A stretch of 64,000 bases of DNA from PFJX01 sp031426735 (GCA_031426735.1 JASJPK010000065.1:23338-87337), one strand, 5' to 3'; counted from the stretch's first letter, positions 25,325-33,604 are shown. The notes: a model not told the origin generated them from the letters alone. Program-made: numbers and translations.

Positions 25325-25884
25325 ACTTGCCCACTAGCACGCCCACCCCGCCCAAGATTCGCGTCGCCACCACCTCGCTGGCGGGCTGCTTCGGCTGCCA
25401 CATGTCGCTGCTCGACATCGACGAACGCCTGTTCACGCTGCTCGAACTGGTCGAGTTCGACCGCTCGCCGCTGACCGACATCAAACATTGCGGCCCCTGC
25501 GACGTCGGCTTCATCGAGGGCGGCATCTGCAACGCGGAAAACGTGCATGTGCTGCGCGAGTTCCGCAACAACTGCAAGATCCTGGTCGCCGTCGGCGCCT
25601 GCGCGGTCACCGGCGGCCTGCCGGCGCAACGCAATCACCTGAGCCTGGCCGACTGCCTGCAGGAGGTCTACGTCACCGAGATCAGCCTCACCAACGGCAT
25701 GATCCCGAACGACCCGGAACTGCCGCTGCCGCTCGACAAAGTGCATCCGCTGCACGAAGTGGTGAAGGTGGATTACTTCATTCCCGGCTGCCCGCCTTCC
25801 GCCGATACGTTGTGGAAATTCTTCACGGACCTGCTCGCCGGACGCACGCCGAGCCTGAGTGTCGCGCTGACGCGGTATGACTGA
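25321..25884 (+). CDS. hoxY: NAD-reducing hydrogenase small subunit HoxY
   Basis: 187 residues. Carries the proximal [4Fe-4S] cluster next to the NiFe site. Cysteines are in LAGCFGCHMSLLDID, VAVGACAVTGGLP and FIPGCPPSADTLW, as in group 3d small subunits. The ATG at 25321 overlaps the hoxU stop. In related operons hoxH follows immediately; here two toxin-antitoxin genes intervene. Confidence 0.92.
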   Translation: MNLPTSTPTPPKIRVATTSLAGCFGCHMSLLDIDERLFTLLELVEFDRSPLTDIKHCGPCDVGFIEGGICNAENVHVLREFRNNCKILVAVGACAVTGGLPAQRNHLSLADCLQEVYVTEISLTNGMIPNDPELPLPLDKVHPLHEVVKVDYFIPGCPPSADTLWKFFTDLLAGRTPSLSVALTRYD

Positions 25885-25916
25885 GTCCGGGCCAGGAAAT
25901 ACAAATTCAACCAACC

Positions 25917-25936
25917 TATAATCGGTATTACCGAAT
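25917..25936 (+). promoter_or_regulatory. -10 box and palindromic operator before the antitoxin
   Basis: TATAAT (25917-25922) is immediately followed by ATCGGTATTACCGAAT (25921-25936), which contains the palindrome CGGTATTACCG. This would give the inserted toxin-antitoxin pair its own autoregulated promoter inside the hox operon. No clear -35 box is seen. Confidence 0.5.
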
Positions 25937-25956
25937 TTCTGCATTACGGAGAAAAA

Positions 25957-26205
25957 ATGCCGGAAACCCTGCTTGTTTCAAATCGCGGCCAGATCACGTT
26001 ACCTGCCAGCATGCGCAAACAACTGGGCATCGAACCGGGTGCGGCGCTGATCATCGAAGCCTGCGACGGCACCCTCACGCTGAAGCCCGCCGCCGTGCTC
26101 GAAATCGAACACTACAGCGACGAGCAGATTGCTCGCTGGGACAGCGAGGACACGCTTGATGCCGATGAAAGAAAACGCATTCTGGACAGGTTGCAGCGCA
26201 AGTAA
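25957..26205 (+). CDS. AbrB/SpoVT-type antitoxin
   Basis: 82 residues. The N-terminal VSNRGQITLPASMRKQLGI is the AbrB swapped-hairpin DNA-binding fold, followed by GAALIIEACDGTLTLKP. The C-terminal half (YSDEQIARWDSEDTLDADER) is acidic, as expected for toxin neutralisation. GGAG precedes the ATG. The stop overlaps the start of the PIN gene (TAATG). It probably binds the palindrome just upstream. Confidence 0.88.
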   Translation: MPETLLVSNRGQITLPASMRKQLGIEPGAALIIEACDGTLTLKPAAVLEIEHYSDEQIARWDSEDTLDADERKRILDRLQRK

Positions 26206-26609
26206 TGCGTCTGTTCCTGGACGCCAACATCCTGTTCACGGCAGCACACAACGCCGAGGGCAAGTCCAGCCTGCTCATCGAACTCGGTCAGGCGGGTTTA
26301 TGGCAATTGGTCAGCAGCGCCTATGCGGTAGAAGAAGCGCGGCGCAATATCGCCCGCAAATATCCGGACCGCTTGCAGCGGCTGCGAACAATGACGCAAA
26401 ACCTGGCGCTGGCGCCAGCCGACCCAGAAGTGGGTTGCCCGCCAGGGCTGGTGGAAAAGGATTGCCCAATCTATCGCGCCACCATCGCCTGCAAAGCCGA
26501 CATACTGCTCACCGGCGACATTCGCGATTTCGGCTTTCTGATGAACGACCGTACAAAGGCAGATGGCTTGCTGATTCAGACGGTCGCCGATTTTCTTGCC
26601 GGTTTATGA
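26205..26609 (+). CDS. PIN-domain toxin
   Basis: 134 residues. MRLFLDANILFTAA supplies the first acidic site, VEEARRNIARKYP the second, and KADILLTGDIRDFGF the C-terminal acidic cluster. PIN toxins cleave RNA. It is translationally coupled to the AbrB-type antitoxin. Its last codons carry the ribosome site (GAGGG) for hoxH, which starts 11 bases later, so toxin and hydrogenase expression may be linked. Confidence 0.85.
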   Translation: MRLFLDANILFTAAHNAEGKSSLLIELGQAGLWQLVSSAYAVEEARRNIARKYPDRLQRLRTMTQNLALAPADPEVGCPPGLVEKDCPIYRATIACKADILLTGDIRDFGFLMNDRTKADGLLIQTVADFLAGL

Positions 26610-26619
26610 GGGACTCACC

Positions 26620-28107
26620 ATGAACCAAACAACCTTATCAAACAATCTCGAAACCGCCGCCCATCCCGAAACCCTGCGCCGCGTCGCCATCGACCCGATT
26701 TCGCGCGTCGAAGGTCATGGCAAGGTCACGCTGCTGCTCGACGAAGACGACCATGTCCAGCAAGTGCGCCTGCATATCGTCGAATTTCGCGGCTTCGAGA
26801 AATTCATCCAGGGCCGGCCGTATTGGGAAGTGCCGGTCATGGTGCAGCGCCTGTGCGGCATCTGCCCGGTATCGCATCACCTGGCGGCGTCCAAGGCGCT
26901 CGATCAGATCGTCGGCGCGCACACGTTGACGCCGACCGCCGAGAAACTGCGCCGCCTGATGCATTACGGCCAGATCCTGCAATCGCACGCGCTGCATTTC
27001 TTCCACCTGTCCTCGCCCGACCTGCTGTTCGGCTTCGGTTCCGATGTCGCCCAACGCAACATTGTCGGCATCGCCGCCGCCAACCCGGAAGTGGCGCGCC
27101 AGGGCGTGCTGTTGCGCAAGTACGGTCAGGAAGTGATTCGCCACACCGCCGGCAAGCGCATCCACGGCACCGGCTCTGTGCCCGGCGGCGTCAACAAGAA
27201 CCTGAGCCTGGCCGAACGCGACGAACTGCTCAAAGACATCTACCAGATGATCGGCTGGGCACGCGGCGCGGTGCATCTGACGCGGCAACTGTTCGAACAG
27301 AACCTGGCCGAGTACAACGCCTTCGGCCGCTTCGACGCCCACACGATGAGCCTGATCCGTGCCGACGGCGCGATGGATCTGTTCCACGGCGGCTTGCGCG
27401 CGCGCGACATGAACGGCAAGACGATCTTCGACCACGTCGATTACAACCGCTACTGGGAACAGATCAGCGAAGAAGTGAAGCCCTGGTCGTACATGAAATT
27501 CCCGTTCCTGCGCACGCTCGGCCCGGAAGCCGGCTGGTACCGCGTCGGCCCGCTGGCGCGAGTGACGCAGTGCGATTTCATCCCGACCCCGCTGGCCGAC
27601 CGCGAACGCCAGGACTTCCTCGCCTTCGATGCCGGCAATTCTGCCGGCTCAACGCTGGGCTACCACTGGGCGCGCATGATCGAGATGCTGCATGCCGCCG
27701 AGGCGATCAAGGAACTGCTGCACGATGCCGACCTGCAAGGCGACGAACTGGTGGTCGCGGCGGCCGACCGGGGCGAGCGCCAGGAACGCGGCGTCGGCAT
27801 GATCGAAGCGCCGCGCGGCACGCTGATCCACCACTACCGCGTCGACGAACACGACCAGGTCATCCGCGCCAACCTGATCGTCTCAACCACGCACAACAAC
27901 CAGGCCATGAACGAAGCCGTGCGCCAGGTCGCGCGGCAATATCTCGACGGCCGCAAACTGACCGAAGGCCTGCTCAACCACATCGAAGTCGCCGTGCGTG
28001 CCTTCGACCCCTGCCTGTCCTGTGCCACCCACGCGCTCGGCAAGATGCCGCTGCAAGTCGAACTGCTCGACGCCGAAGGCACGCAAATCGACCAATTGGT
28101 GCGGTAG
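26620..28107 (+). CDS. hoxH: NAD-reducing hydrogenase large subunit HoxH
   Basis: 495 residues, binds the NiFe active site. The N-terminal ligand motif is RLCGICPVSHH and the C-terminal one DPCLSCATHALG. The residues after that (KMPLQVELLDAEGTQ onward) form the extension removed by a maturation protease. The ATG at 26620 (MNQTTLSNNL) has GAGGG upstream. The TAG stop lies inside the left arm of an inverted repeat. With HoxFUY it makes a bidirectional, usually cytoplasmic NAD-coupled hydrogenase (group 3d). Confidence 0.95.
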   Translation: MNQTTLSNNLETAAHPETLRRVAIDPISRVEGHGKVTLLLDEDDHVQQVRLHIVEFRGFEKFIQGRPYWEVPVMVQRLCGICPVSHHLAASKALDQIVGAHTLTPTAEKLRRLMHYGQILQSHALHFFHLSSPDLLFGFGSDVAQRNIVGIAAANPEVARQGVLLRKYGQEVIRHTAGKRIHGTGSVPGGVNKNLSLAERDELLKDIYQMIGWARGAVHLTRQLFEQNLAEYNAFGRFDAHTMSLIRADGAMDLFHGGLRARDMNGKTIFDHVDYNRYWEQISEEVKPWSYMKFPFLRTLGPEAGWYRVGPLARVTQCDFIPTPLADRERQDFLAFDAGNSAGSTLGYHWARMIEMLHAAEAIKELLHDADLQGDELVVAAADRGERQERGVGMIEAPRGTLIHHYRVDEHDQVIRANLIVSTTHNNQAMNEAVRQVARQYLDGRKLTEGLLNHIEVAVRAFDPCLSCATHALGKMPLQVELLDAEGTQIDQLVR

Positions 28108-28171
28108 GAGGCCCGCTCGCGGGCCGAACACCATTTCCATTAATTTTTCGGCCCGCAAGCGGGCCTCCTAC
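28104..28171. repeat. Inverted repeat at the 3' end of hoxH
   Basis: Arms GTAGGAGGCCCGCTCGCGGG... (28104-28128) and its inverse TTCGGCCCGCAAGCGGGCC... (28147-28171) pair almost fully around an AT-rich loop. The same repeat recurs at 44756-44811. The left arm includes the hoxH stop codon. It may also attenuate transcription before hoxW. Confidence 0.85.
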
Positions 28172-28185
28172 AACTTCGATTCGCT

Positions 28186-28626
28186 TTGAACACCCCCGCC
28201 CCCATCCTGATCATCGGCATCGGCAACCCCAGCCGCGGCGACGACGCGCTCGGCCCGCTATTGATCGAACGACTGGAAGCGCTGCAAATTCCCGATGTCG
28301 AACTGCTCACCGACTTCCAGCTACAGGTCGAATTCGCCCTCGACCTGCAAGGCCGGCAGCTAGTCATCTTCATCGACGCCAGCCTGAACGCCGCCCCACC
28401 CTTCGAGTTCACGCCCGTCGTCGCCGAAGCAGACAGCAGCTACAGCAGCCACGCACTGTCGCCCAGCGCGGTGCTGCACGCCTACCAAAAACTCTACGGC
28501 CCACCACCGCCAGCCCATGTCCTGGCGATACGCGGCACCGCGTTCGAACTGGGAGAAAGCCTGAGCGAAGCGGCGACAACGAATCTGGATGCTGCGCTCA
28601 GCTGGCTGCGCAATAGGCTGCTTTAG
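28186..28626 (+). CDS. hoxW: Hydrogenase maturation endopeptidase HoxW
   Basis: 146 residues, peptidase family M52. ILIIGIGNPSRGDDALGP is the nickel-sensing start with the conserved Glu/Asp, followed by VIFIDASLNAAPP and the histidine in SSHALSPSAVLH. It should clip the C-terminal extension of HoxH. No ATG is available; TTG at 28186 (NTPAPILI) is the likely start and the ribosome site is weak, so it may be translated poorly or start slightly later. It is last in the hox operon. Confidence 0.85.
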   Translation: MNTPAPILIIGIGNPSRGDDALGPLLIERLEALQIPDVELLTDFQLQVEFALDLQGRQLVIFIDASLNAAPPFEFTPVVAEADSSYSSHALSPSAVLHAYQKLYGPPPPAHVLAIRGTAFELGESLSEAATTNLDAALSWLRNRLL

Positions 28627-28869
28627 CGCAAGGCCGGCTTGCTCGCTGTCGATATTTTTTACGCATGGACCGGCGAGCCAGCGTGCGATCACGGCATGGG
28701 AGCTCATAGCTACCTATAACGCCTTGTAAGTAAACGAATAGCCATGCGGGTCTGTATTTATAGGCATGGCAATTGCTTATGATCCAGTAAGCAAAACAGC
28801 GTAGCCAATGCGCTGTCATCGTTTATCTACCCCAGTTTCCCTACGCGAACGGGATCAAAAGGAAACATC

Positions 28870-29634
28870 ATGAAAACCTTGAAATTGAAACTAGTTGTGG
28901 CCGTGCTTTCCTCCCTCGCGGCTGGCATTGCCTCGGCAGCCCCGATTTACTGGACCGACTGGACCGGCACCGATACCGCAACTGGTACGGCTTTTCAGGG
29001 CCAGGGAACGATCACAACGACGACGTCGGCCGTGGGGGTGACTTACTCCAACCCGAACGGAATCGGCTTCTACCAGACCTCCGGCGGTACCGACTATTGG
29101 CAAAACAATCGCTCCGGCCGCGACGATACCGACTCGCCCTATACCAGTACTCTGGTCGACAACGCGCCGACCGGCACTGACATCATTGCATTGGCGTACC
29201 GTGGCACTCAGACGCTGCAATTCTCGGAGCGGATCGCCAATCCAGTATTCGCATTCGTCAGCCTCAATGGCAACGGCTATGCATTCGACCAGGATTTCGA
29301 AATCCTGAGCCTGGGTGGGGTCGATGGTAACGACTGCGGGTATTGGGGCTGCGGCGGAGCTCAGAAGGTCGTGGTCGACCTTGGCGGTGGAAATTTCGAG
29401 TACCAACTCAACAGCACGAACGTCGGTGGAACTGAGCCGCACGGCGCCATTCGGTTTACCGGCGCATTCGATGAGGTGACCTGGCGCAGCAGTTCCAATG
29501 AGTATTGGAACGGTTTTACGGTTGGCGTGCAGGGCACTGCGGTCGAAGTTTTCCGTGTTCCAGAACCTGCCTCCGTGGCATTGCTGGGCCTTGGCCTGAT
29601 CGGTCTCGGAATGGCACGCCGACACAAGGCCTGA
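28870..29634 (+). CDS. PEP-CTERM sorted surface protein
   Basis: 254 residues. A signal peptide (KLVVAVLSSLAAGIASA) and a C-terminal PEP-CTERM signal, VPEPASVALLGLG with a hydrophobic stretch then ARRHKA, mark export and sorting by an exosortase, usually in exopolysaccharide-producing Gram-negatives. The body is rich in Thr, Gly, Asn and aromatic residues, with two cysteines in NDCGYWGCGG, and no enzyme motif. It sits alone between the convergent hydrogenase operons with about 240 bases upstream; no promoter there was convincing. AAAGGAAA precedes the ATG. Confidence 0.88.
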   Translation: MKTLKLKLVVAVLSSLAAGIASAAPIYWTDWTGTDTATGTAFQGQGTITTTTSAVGVTYSNPNGIGFYQTSGGTDYWQNNRSGRDDTDSPYTSTLVDNAPTGTDIIALAYRGTQTLQFSERIANPVFAFVSLNGNGYAFDQDFEILSLGGVDGNDCGYWGCGGAQKVVVDLGGGNFEYQLNSTNVGGTEPHGAIRFTGAFDEVTWRSSSNEYWNGFTVGVQGTAVEVFRVPEPASVALLGLGLIGLGMARRHKA

Positions 29635-29663
29635 TAAGTCGATTCCAGGATTCCAGTCTTGAT

Positions 29664-29688
29664 CGGCGACTTCGGTCGCCGTTTTTTT
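29664..29688 (+). terminator. Intrinsic terminator after the PEP-CTERM gene
   Basis: CGGCGAC, a TTCG-type loop and GTCGCCG are followed directly by TTTTTTT. It lies 30 bases after the stop codon, a strong rho-independent terminator. Confidence 0.85.
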
Positions 29689-29741
29689 GTTCGCCAATCC
29701 CTATCGCGCTTGCGGCTGGTGCGCACGGCGCACCCTACTGT

Positions 29742-29828
29742 TTCTTGGAGGCACTGAGCGCAGGTGCGGCAGTCAACCTGGCGGCGGCGTTCGCCTGGCT
29801 GCGCGGCAAACTGGAAAGTTCGGCCTGA
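29742..29828 (+). pseudogene. 3' remnant of a hoxW-like maturation protease gene
   Basis: The frame ending at 29828 reads LEALSAGAAVNLAAAFAWLRGKL. It aligns with the last part of the intact HoxW about 1.2 kb upstream (ESLSEAATTNLDAALSWLRNRL), with about 12 of 22 residues identical including NL, AA and WLR. No start, P-loop-like or metal motif precedes it; instead a short repeat (GGTGCGCACGGCGCACCCTA at 29715) abuts it. It looks like the tail of a second or ancestral hoxW copy whose 5' part was lost. Confidence 0.5.
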
Positions 29829-29831
29829 GCG

Positions 29832-30356
29832 CTAATGCAGCCATTCCAGCACGGCGCCGACTGCTGCCGGCAGCGCCTGTTCGACCGGCGCGCTGAGCGC
29901 CTCGCCGAAGTCGAACTCGGGTTGGGCTTCGACGCCCACCAGCCAGATTTCCTCCGGCAGATCCAGGCCCATTTCGCGGCCGAAAGCGAGGGCGGACGAC
30001 AGGCTGAGGTCGTGCACGGAGGCGGTGTGCTGGACGCTGAGTTCGTCCAGCTCGCGGGACGACATCTGATGCAGCACACCAGGCGCGGCGCCGGTGTTCA
30101 TCGCATCGACGATGAGCACGCGCCGGTAGCCGGCCAGGTGTTCCATCAGGGATAGACCGCCCAGCGAGAGGCAGATCACGTCGATGGCGGGATCTTCGAG
30201 GCAGGCTTTGACGGCTTCCGCGACGCGCCAGCCGACGCCGTCGTCGCCGAGGATGGGATTGCCGAGGCCGACGACCAAGGTGGTGGCGATAGGTGTTCCA
30301 GATTGGTCGGGAGTGGCCGGCGGGACGCCGGCGCTCCCAGTTGCGCTTCTGCTCAT
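29832..30356 (-). CDS. Hydrogenase maturation protease (HyaD/HoxM family)
   Basis: 174 residues, family M52. TLVVGLGNPILGDDGVGW, LSLGGLSLMEHLAG with the metal Asp in VLIVDAMNTG, and the late histidine TASVHDLSLSSALAFG are present. It should process the adjacent MvhA-like large subunit, whose stop overlaps its start (ATGA). The first about 22 residues (SATGSAGVPPATPDQ) do not belong to the family. They are encoded by a partial copy of the GC-rich repeat seen at 21.6 kb. Confidence 0.88.
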   Translation of the reverse strand: MSRSATGSAGVPPATPDQSGTPIATTLVVGLGNPILGDDGVGWRVAEAVKACLEDPAIDVICLSLGGLSLMEHLAGYRRVLIVDAMNTGAAPGVLHQMSSRELDELSVQHTASVHDLSLSSALAFGREMGLDLPEEIWLVGVEAQPEFDFGEALSAPVEQALPAAVGAVLEWLH

Positions 30357-31810
30357 CCCCGCACCACGTCGACGATCTCGCCATCGGCGCCGTGGATGGT
30401 CACTTCCAGCGGTATCTTGCCCGGCAGCGAATGCGTGGCGCAGCCCAGGCAGGGGTCGTAGGCGCGGTAGGCCATTTCGATGCGGTTGAGCAGGCCTTCC
30501 GAGACCACCGTGCCGGCCTTGATCAAGCTCTTCGCCGCCTTGTTGATGGACAGGCTCATCGCCGCATTGTTGTTGGTGGTGCCGACCACCAGATTCACCA
30601 TCGTCAGCAAACCGCGCTCGTCGGTGCGGTAGTGGTGGGTCAGCGTGCCGCGCGGCGCCTCGACGATGCCGACGCCTTCGTTCGGCGTCGCGGTCGGCAG
30701 GGCGCGTACGTCCAGCGAGGTGATTTCCGGATCAGTTGCCAGCTCCATCCAGCGTTCGGCGGCGTAGAGCAGTTCGATCAGGCGCGCCCAGTGGATGGCC
30801 AGGCGGCTGTGCGCCGGTTTGCCCAGCGTCGCGAAAAACTTCTCGTACTCGGCCTGGGCCAGCGGCGTGGCCATGCCTTCGGCGACGTTCAGTCGCGAGA
30901 GCGGCGTGGCCATGTAGATGCCTGAATCGGCGCCGTCGGTAAAGCCGTTCCAGCCGACTTTCTTCAGATACGGGAATTTCAGGTAGCTCCAGGGCTCCAC
31001 CCGCTCGGCGATCCAGTCAGTGTATTCGTTCGGCGCGTAGGTGCCGTGATGCGTGCCGTCCGGCCCGACGATGCGCACGCGGCCGTCGTAGAAATTCACT
31101 TTATTCTGGGCATCCACCAAACCCATGTAATAGGTTTTGTGGGTGTAGGCGTCGCCCAGAATCATGTCCAGATATTCCGGGTTGCCCAGCACCAGGTCGT
31201 GGAATACCTGCAACGCGAACTGGCCGAATTCCACCGCCCAGCGGCCCATCGTTTCGATCTCCTTGCGCTCTTCTTCCGAGATCGCCTTGGTCATGCCGCC
31301 CGGCACGGCGGTACAGGGATGCACCTTGCGCCCGCCGATGATTTCCACCGTGCGGTGGCCGAATTTGCGCGCCTGGATCACCTTGCCGCCGATCTCCAGC
31401 CCCACCTTCTTAATCACGCCGAGAATGTTGCGCTCGGCCACCGGCGTGTCCGGCCCCATGATGAAGTCCGGCCCGCCCAGGATGAAGAAGTGGGTGGTGT
31501 GGTCGGCGAAGAAGAAGGCGGAGTACAGCAGTTCGCGCAGTTTCTTGGCGGCCGGCGGCGGCGTCACGCCGTACACCGCGTCGGCGGCCTTGGCGGCGGC
31601 CATGTGGTGCGCTTCCGGACAGACGCCACAGATGCGGTTGGTCAGCACCGGCATTTCCTCCACCGGGCGGCCGACGCAGAAGCGCTCGAAGCCGCGCAGT
31701 TCCGGCACTTGCAGGTAAGCATTGGCAACATCACCGGCTGCGTCGAGGTATATTTCGATCTTGCCGTGGCCTTCCAGCCGGGTCAGGGGGTCGATGGTGA
31801 TGCGTTGCAT
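30353..31810 (-). CDS. mvhA: [NiFe] hydrogenase large subunit, MvhA-like (group 3c)
   Basis: 485 residues. The active-site motifs are RICGVCPEAHH near the N-terminus and DPCLGCATHSLPG near the C-terminus, followed by a removable tail. The sequence and the neighbouring mvhG, mvhD and hdrABC genes place it with F420-non-reducing hydrogenases that feed heterodisulfide reductase. The ATG at 31810 starts MQRITIDPLTRLEGHG; ten upstream in-frame codons are dropped. It is next to last in the hdr-mvh operon. Confidence 0.93.
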   Translation of the reverse strand: MQRITIDPLTRLEGHGKIEIYLDAAGDVANAYLQVPELRGFERFCVGRPVEEMPVLTNRICGVCPEAHHMAAAKAADAVYGVTPPPAAKKLRELLYSAFFFADHTTHFFILGGPDFIMGPDTPVAERNILGVIKKVGLEIGGKVIQARKFGHRTVEIIGGRKVHPCTAVPGGMTKAISEEERKEIETMGRWAVEFGQFALQVFHDLVLGNPEYLDMILGDAYTHKTYYMGLVDAQNKVNFYDGRVRIVGPDGTHHGTYAPNEYTDWIAERVEPWSYLKFPYLKKVGWNGFTDGADSGIYMATPLSRLNVAEGMATPLAQAEYEKFFATLGKPAHSRLAIHWARLIELLYAAERWMELATDPEITSLDVRALPTATPNEGVGIVEAPRGTLTHHYRTDERGLLTMVNLVVGTTNNNAAMSLSINKAAKSLIKAGTVVSEGLLNRIEMAYRAYDPCLGCATHSLPGKIPLEVTIHGADGEIVDVVRG

Positions 31811-31824
31811 TTCATTCTCCGTGT

Positions 31825-31986
31825 ATCCCCTCTCCCGCAAGCGGGAGAGGGTTAGGGAGAGGGAGGTCTTAAAGCCGTCAAATGCCCCTCTCTGATAGTG
31901 CTACCAGCCAACCGACTAGGCTGCCAAAAAACGTCAGCCAAGTCTCTGGCTGCCCCGGCCCCTCCCCCGCTTGCGGGGGAGGGGAG
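31825..31986. repeat. Two C/G-rich hairpin repeats between mvhA and mvhG
   Basis: CCCCTCTCCCGCAAGCGGGA (from about 31827) and, in opposite sense, CCCCTCCCCCGCTTGCGGGG (from about 31960) are related hairpins. They flank about 95 bases of non-coding sequence in an otherwise compact operon. Confidence 0.65.
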
Positions 31987-31989
31987 TCA

Positions 31990-32976
31990 CTACGTTTGCT
32001 CTTCGAATGCTTCCCGACTCGCCCGCAGCAGCGAATGCGCCAGGCTGAAGCGGTAGAACGTGCCGGCCGGGTCGGGAATGCCGTCCAGCACTCGGTCGAT
32101 GGCGTCGGGGTCGTTTTCGTCCACCACCGAGGCGATGGCGGTCATCAGCCGCGCGCCCTGGTCCACCACGCCGGGGGCGGCGCCGTAGCAGCCGATGCAG
32201 GGTGCGCCGACATTCGGACAGCGCGAATTGCAGCCGCTGCGGGTGGCCGGGCCGGCGCACATCAGACCCTGTTCCAGCAGGCAATCGGTAATGTTCAGTT
32301 GCGGCAGTTCCTGGATGCGGGAAATCTTGTCGATCAGCTTCACGTCGCGTTTGCGGGCGCATTCGTCGCACACCGTGGAATTGCCGGCGCCGAGCACCGC
32401 GCCTTTCGGCGGCAGTTCGGCCTCGCCCTTCACCACGGCGATCAGCACATCCAGCACGGCGGCGATCTGGTGCGATTCCGGCGGGCAACCGGGGACGTGG
32501 TAATCCACCTCCACCACCTGATCCAGTGTGCGCACCACTGCCTGCAGCGGCGTCAGGGTCAGCACGCCTTCCGGCACCTGGCAAGCGGTTTGCGGGCGCA
32601 GATGGTCCGGGTTCACGGTGCTGGGGGTGTCGAAGGCGCAATCGAAGAGGCTCTCACGCGTGCCGAGGTTGGCCAGACCGGGGATGCAACCCTCGTTGGC
32701 GCAGGAACCGAAAGCCACCAGCAGCTTCGATTTACGCCGCAACAACTTGGCCATGTGCTCGTTTTCGTCGGTGCGGATGCTGCCGTTGAACAGGGTGACC
32801 AGGATGGATTCATCTTCCATCGCCTCCACTTCCGCGTACTTCACATCCATCGCCGCCGGCCAGAATGCGACCTCGAAGTTGGCGTCCAGATCGAGCACCT
32901 TCTCGTCGATGTTGAGCACCGCGATCTCGCAGCCGCCGCAGGCTGAGGCCCAGTACATGGCAAATTTGGGTTTCAT
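31990..32976 (-). CDS. mvhG: [NiFe] hydrogenase small subunit, MvhG-like
   Basis: 328 residues. Iron-sulfur ligands: WASACGGCEIAVLNID at the N-terminus, FGSCANEGCIPG, and YHVPGCPPESHQ. Additional cysteines in TVCDECARKRD, RSGCNSRCPNVG and GAPCIGCYGA could bind two further clusters. It passes electrons from MvhA to MvhD. The ATG at 32976 (MKPKFAMYW) begins the conserved region. Dispersed repeats occupy the gaps on both sides. Confidence 0.92.
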   Translation of the reverse strand: MKPKFAMYWASACGGCEIAVLNIDEKVLDLDANFEVAFWPAAMDVKYAEVEAMEDESILVTLFNGSIRTDENEHMAKLLRRKSKLLVAFGSCANEGCIPGLANLGTRESLFDCAFDTPSTVNPDHLRPQTACQVPEGVLTLTPLQAVVRTLDQVVEVDYHVPGCPPESHQIAAVLDVLIAVVKGEAELPPKGAVLGAGNSTVCDECARKRDVKLIDKISRIQELPQLNITDCLLEQGLMCAGPATRSGCNSRCPNVGAPCIGCYGAAPGVVDQGARLMTAIASVVDENDPDAIDRVLDGIPDPAGTFYRFSLAHSLLRASREAFEEQT

Positions 32977-33014
32977 GGGGCGGACTCCTTGGCTCCCCTG
33001 TTGCACGAGCAACC

Positions 33015-33111
33015 CGTCATTCCCGCGAATGCGGGAATCCAGTGCACAGGGCTGATTTCTTTGAAATCAATCAGTTGGACAATCTGGATTCCCGCCTGCG
33101 CGGGAATGACG
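33015..33111. repeat. Dispersed inverted repeat between mvhG and mvhD
   Basis: The left arm CGTCATTCCCGCGAATGCGG... (33015-33042) is mirrored by a right arm CTGGATTCCCGCC...GGGAATGACGG (33084-33111). The same repeat occurs at 35666-35765. The motif CATTCCCGCG-GCGGGAATC is a common dispersed element in proteobacteria. Confidence 0.85.
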
Positions 33112-33118
33112 GTGCTTG

Positions 33119-33604
33119 TCATGCCGCCACCTCGCTCAAAACGGGAATTTCGGCGGGCGCCGTGACCACAGGCACCGGCCGCGCCGGCCAGTTCAGCGGC
33201 CCGAGATTCTTCACTTCATCCACCATCGCGCCGATTTCCTCGGCAAATTTGGCGCCCTCGGCGGCGCTGGCCCAGGCCAGACGAACCCGCGCGGGTTCGA
33301 TGCCGAACTGGGCCAGGGTCTTTTGCAGCAGGCGATGCCGCCGAAGGGCTTTATAGTTCTGCTCAAGGTAATGGCATTCGCCCGGATGGCAGCCGGCGAT
33401 CAGCACGCCGTCGGCGCCGTCGGACAAGGCCTTAAGCACGAAAGTGGGGTCGATGCGGCCGCTGCACATGACGCGGATCAGACGCACGTTGGGCGGGTAC
33501 TTGATGCGCGCCGTGCCGGCCAGATCGGCGGCGCGGTAACTGCACCAGTTGCAAGTGAAGCCGATGATCACGGGTTCGAAGGGAGTCACTGCGGCATCGC
33601 TCAT
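33119..33604 (-). CDS. mvhD: MvhD-like [2Fe-2S] subunit linking hydrogenase to HdrA
   Basis: 161 residues. The FeS ligands are in IGFTCNWCSYRAAD, VMCSGRIDP and IAGCHPGECHY. MvhD shuttles electrons from the hydrogenase small subunit to HdrA. The ATG at 33604 overlaps the hdrA stop by four bases, which fits a fixed complex. The frame upstream is a shadow of hdrA. Confidence 0.93.
   Translation of the reverse strand: MSDAAVTPFEPVIIGFTCNWCSYRAADLAGTARIKYPPNVRLIRVMCSGRIDPTFVLKALSDGADGVLIAGCHPGECHYLEQNYKALRRHRLLQKTLAQFGIEPARVRLAWASAAEGAKFAEEIGAMVDEVKNLGPLNWPARPVPVVTAPAEIPVLSEVAA

Noticed and set aside
28627..28869. Riboswitch or sigma54 promoter before the PEP-CTERM gene
   Set aside because: I looked for the -24/-12 spacing and for known aptamer cores; no convincing match.
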